Origin: Gammaproteobacteria bacterium
GTDB lineage: Bacteria > Pseudomonadota > Gammaproteobacteria > Pseudomonadales > Azotimanducaceae
Direction: 5' to 3'
DNA: 64,000 bases
NCBI GenBank assembly: GCA_005799745.1
Contig: SYFY01000192.1
Coordinates: 19,742 to 83,741 of the forward strand
The notes below the pieces were generated by a model. The model had not been told where the DNA came from and searched no databases. It was given only the letters and a program-made list of their open reading frames with translations. The position numbers and the translations under genes were made by a program. Below, piece by piece: positions 63,897 through 64,000 of this stretch (its first letter is position 1; every line of letters begins with the position of its first letter).

Positions 63897-64000
63897 TCAG
63901 TCGAAAAGATTGGCAACCCGCTGCTTGATGTTGTCAGCAACATGCAGCGCGATGGCCTGAATGGTTGCCGTTGGATTCACGCCTCCCGAGGTGACGAACA
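63897..64000 (-). CDS. GMC oxidoreductase, C-terminal end (partial)
   Basis: Only the last 34 codons are in the window. They read 'FVTSGGVNPTATIQAIALHVADNI' then 'KQRVANLFD' and stop, the characteristic 'GG-NPT-TIQALA' end of GMC (glucose-methanol-choline) FAD oxidoreductases. The rest lies beyond the edge. It should oxidise an alcohol or polyol and pass electrons to a quinone or cytochrome with the small subunit downstream. Confidence 0.8.
   Translation of the reverse strand, partial: FVTSGGVNPTATIQAIALHVADNIKQRVANLFD

Overview
The window looks like a chromosomal segment of an aerobic, heterotrophic gammaproteobacterium, probably marine-type and moderately GC-rich. This is inference from gene content: a PBP1b gene overlapping a TPR lipoprotein gene of the LpoP type, DUF1415 and TIGR04219-like proteins, two TonB-dependent receptors, many acyl-CoA ligases and class III CoA transferases, a perfect CRP-type operator and GTAG-type REP sequences. 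No rRNA, tRNA, prophage, CRISPR array or transposase gene was recognised.

Layout. 1-8 kb: PspC-like protein, acyl-CoA synthetase, broken GGDEF gene, DUF3187-like protein, then a ligase / GST-like / flavin oxidoreductase run. 8-11 kb: dihydroorotase and an outer-membrane barrel, divergent around a CRP-type site. 11-15 kb: PhyH remnant and a DUF1800 (broken) / DUF1501 export pair. 15-20 kb: glcDEF and an MFS carrier. 20-24 kb: kinase-like protein, LpoP-like lipoprotein, mrcB, DUF4126. 24-31 kb: TPP riboswitch in front of a TonB receptor, DsbA-like protein, glutaredoxin, small lipoprotein, GNAT, Atg22-type MFS. 30-37 kb: uncharacterised 480-residue protein, tandem-domain CoA transferase, desaturase, FMN split-barrel protein, broken SRPBCC and DUF1801 genes. 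37-44 kb: sugar-type isomerases, Gfo/Idh oxidoreductase, aminotransferase, methyltransferase, Baeyer-Villiger monooxygenase and SDR. 44-54 kb: flippase-CelD fusion, multi-hairpin element, MFS/amidohydrolase/second tandem CoA transferase, SnoaL-like protein, a MITE, truncated GNAT, membrane-anchored FAA hydrolase. 54-59.5 kb: second TonB receptor (frameshifted), broken glyoxalase and NAT genes, GST, histidine phosphatase. 59.6-64 kb: a minus-strand set of GMC oxidoreductase, its small subunit, a TauD-type oxygenase and an HD / adenylation / carrier protein, which resembles a small NRPS-like pathway.

Two themes stand out. First, many genes are disrupted by one change each: four by an in-frame stop and five by one-base indels in homopolymers (one of them twice), with conserved sequence continuing beyond. 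This means real gene decay or sequencing/assembly error, and read-level data must separate the two. Second, non-coding structure is rich: a TPP riboswitch, a six-hairpin element with a covarying second copy, an IS-derived MITE, REP sequences that carry the stop codons of two genes, and twin hairpins in a TonB-receptor leader. The NRPS-like set, the flippase fusion and the hairpin family are the best candidates for something undescribed.
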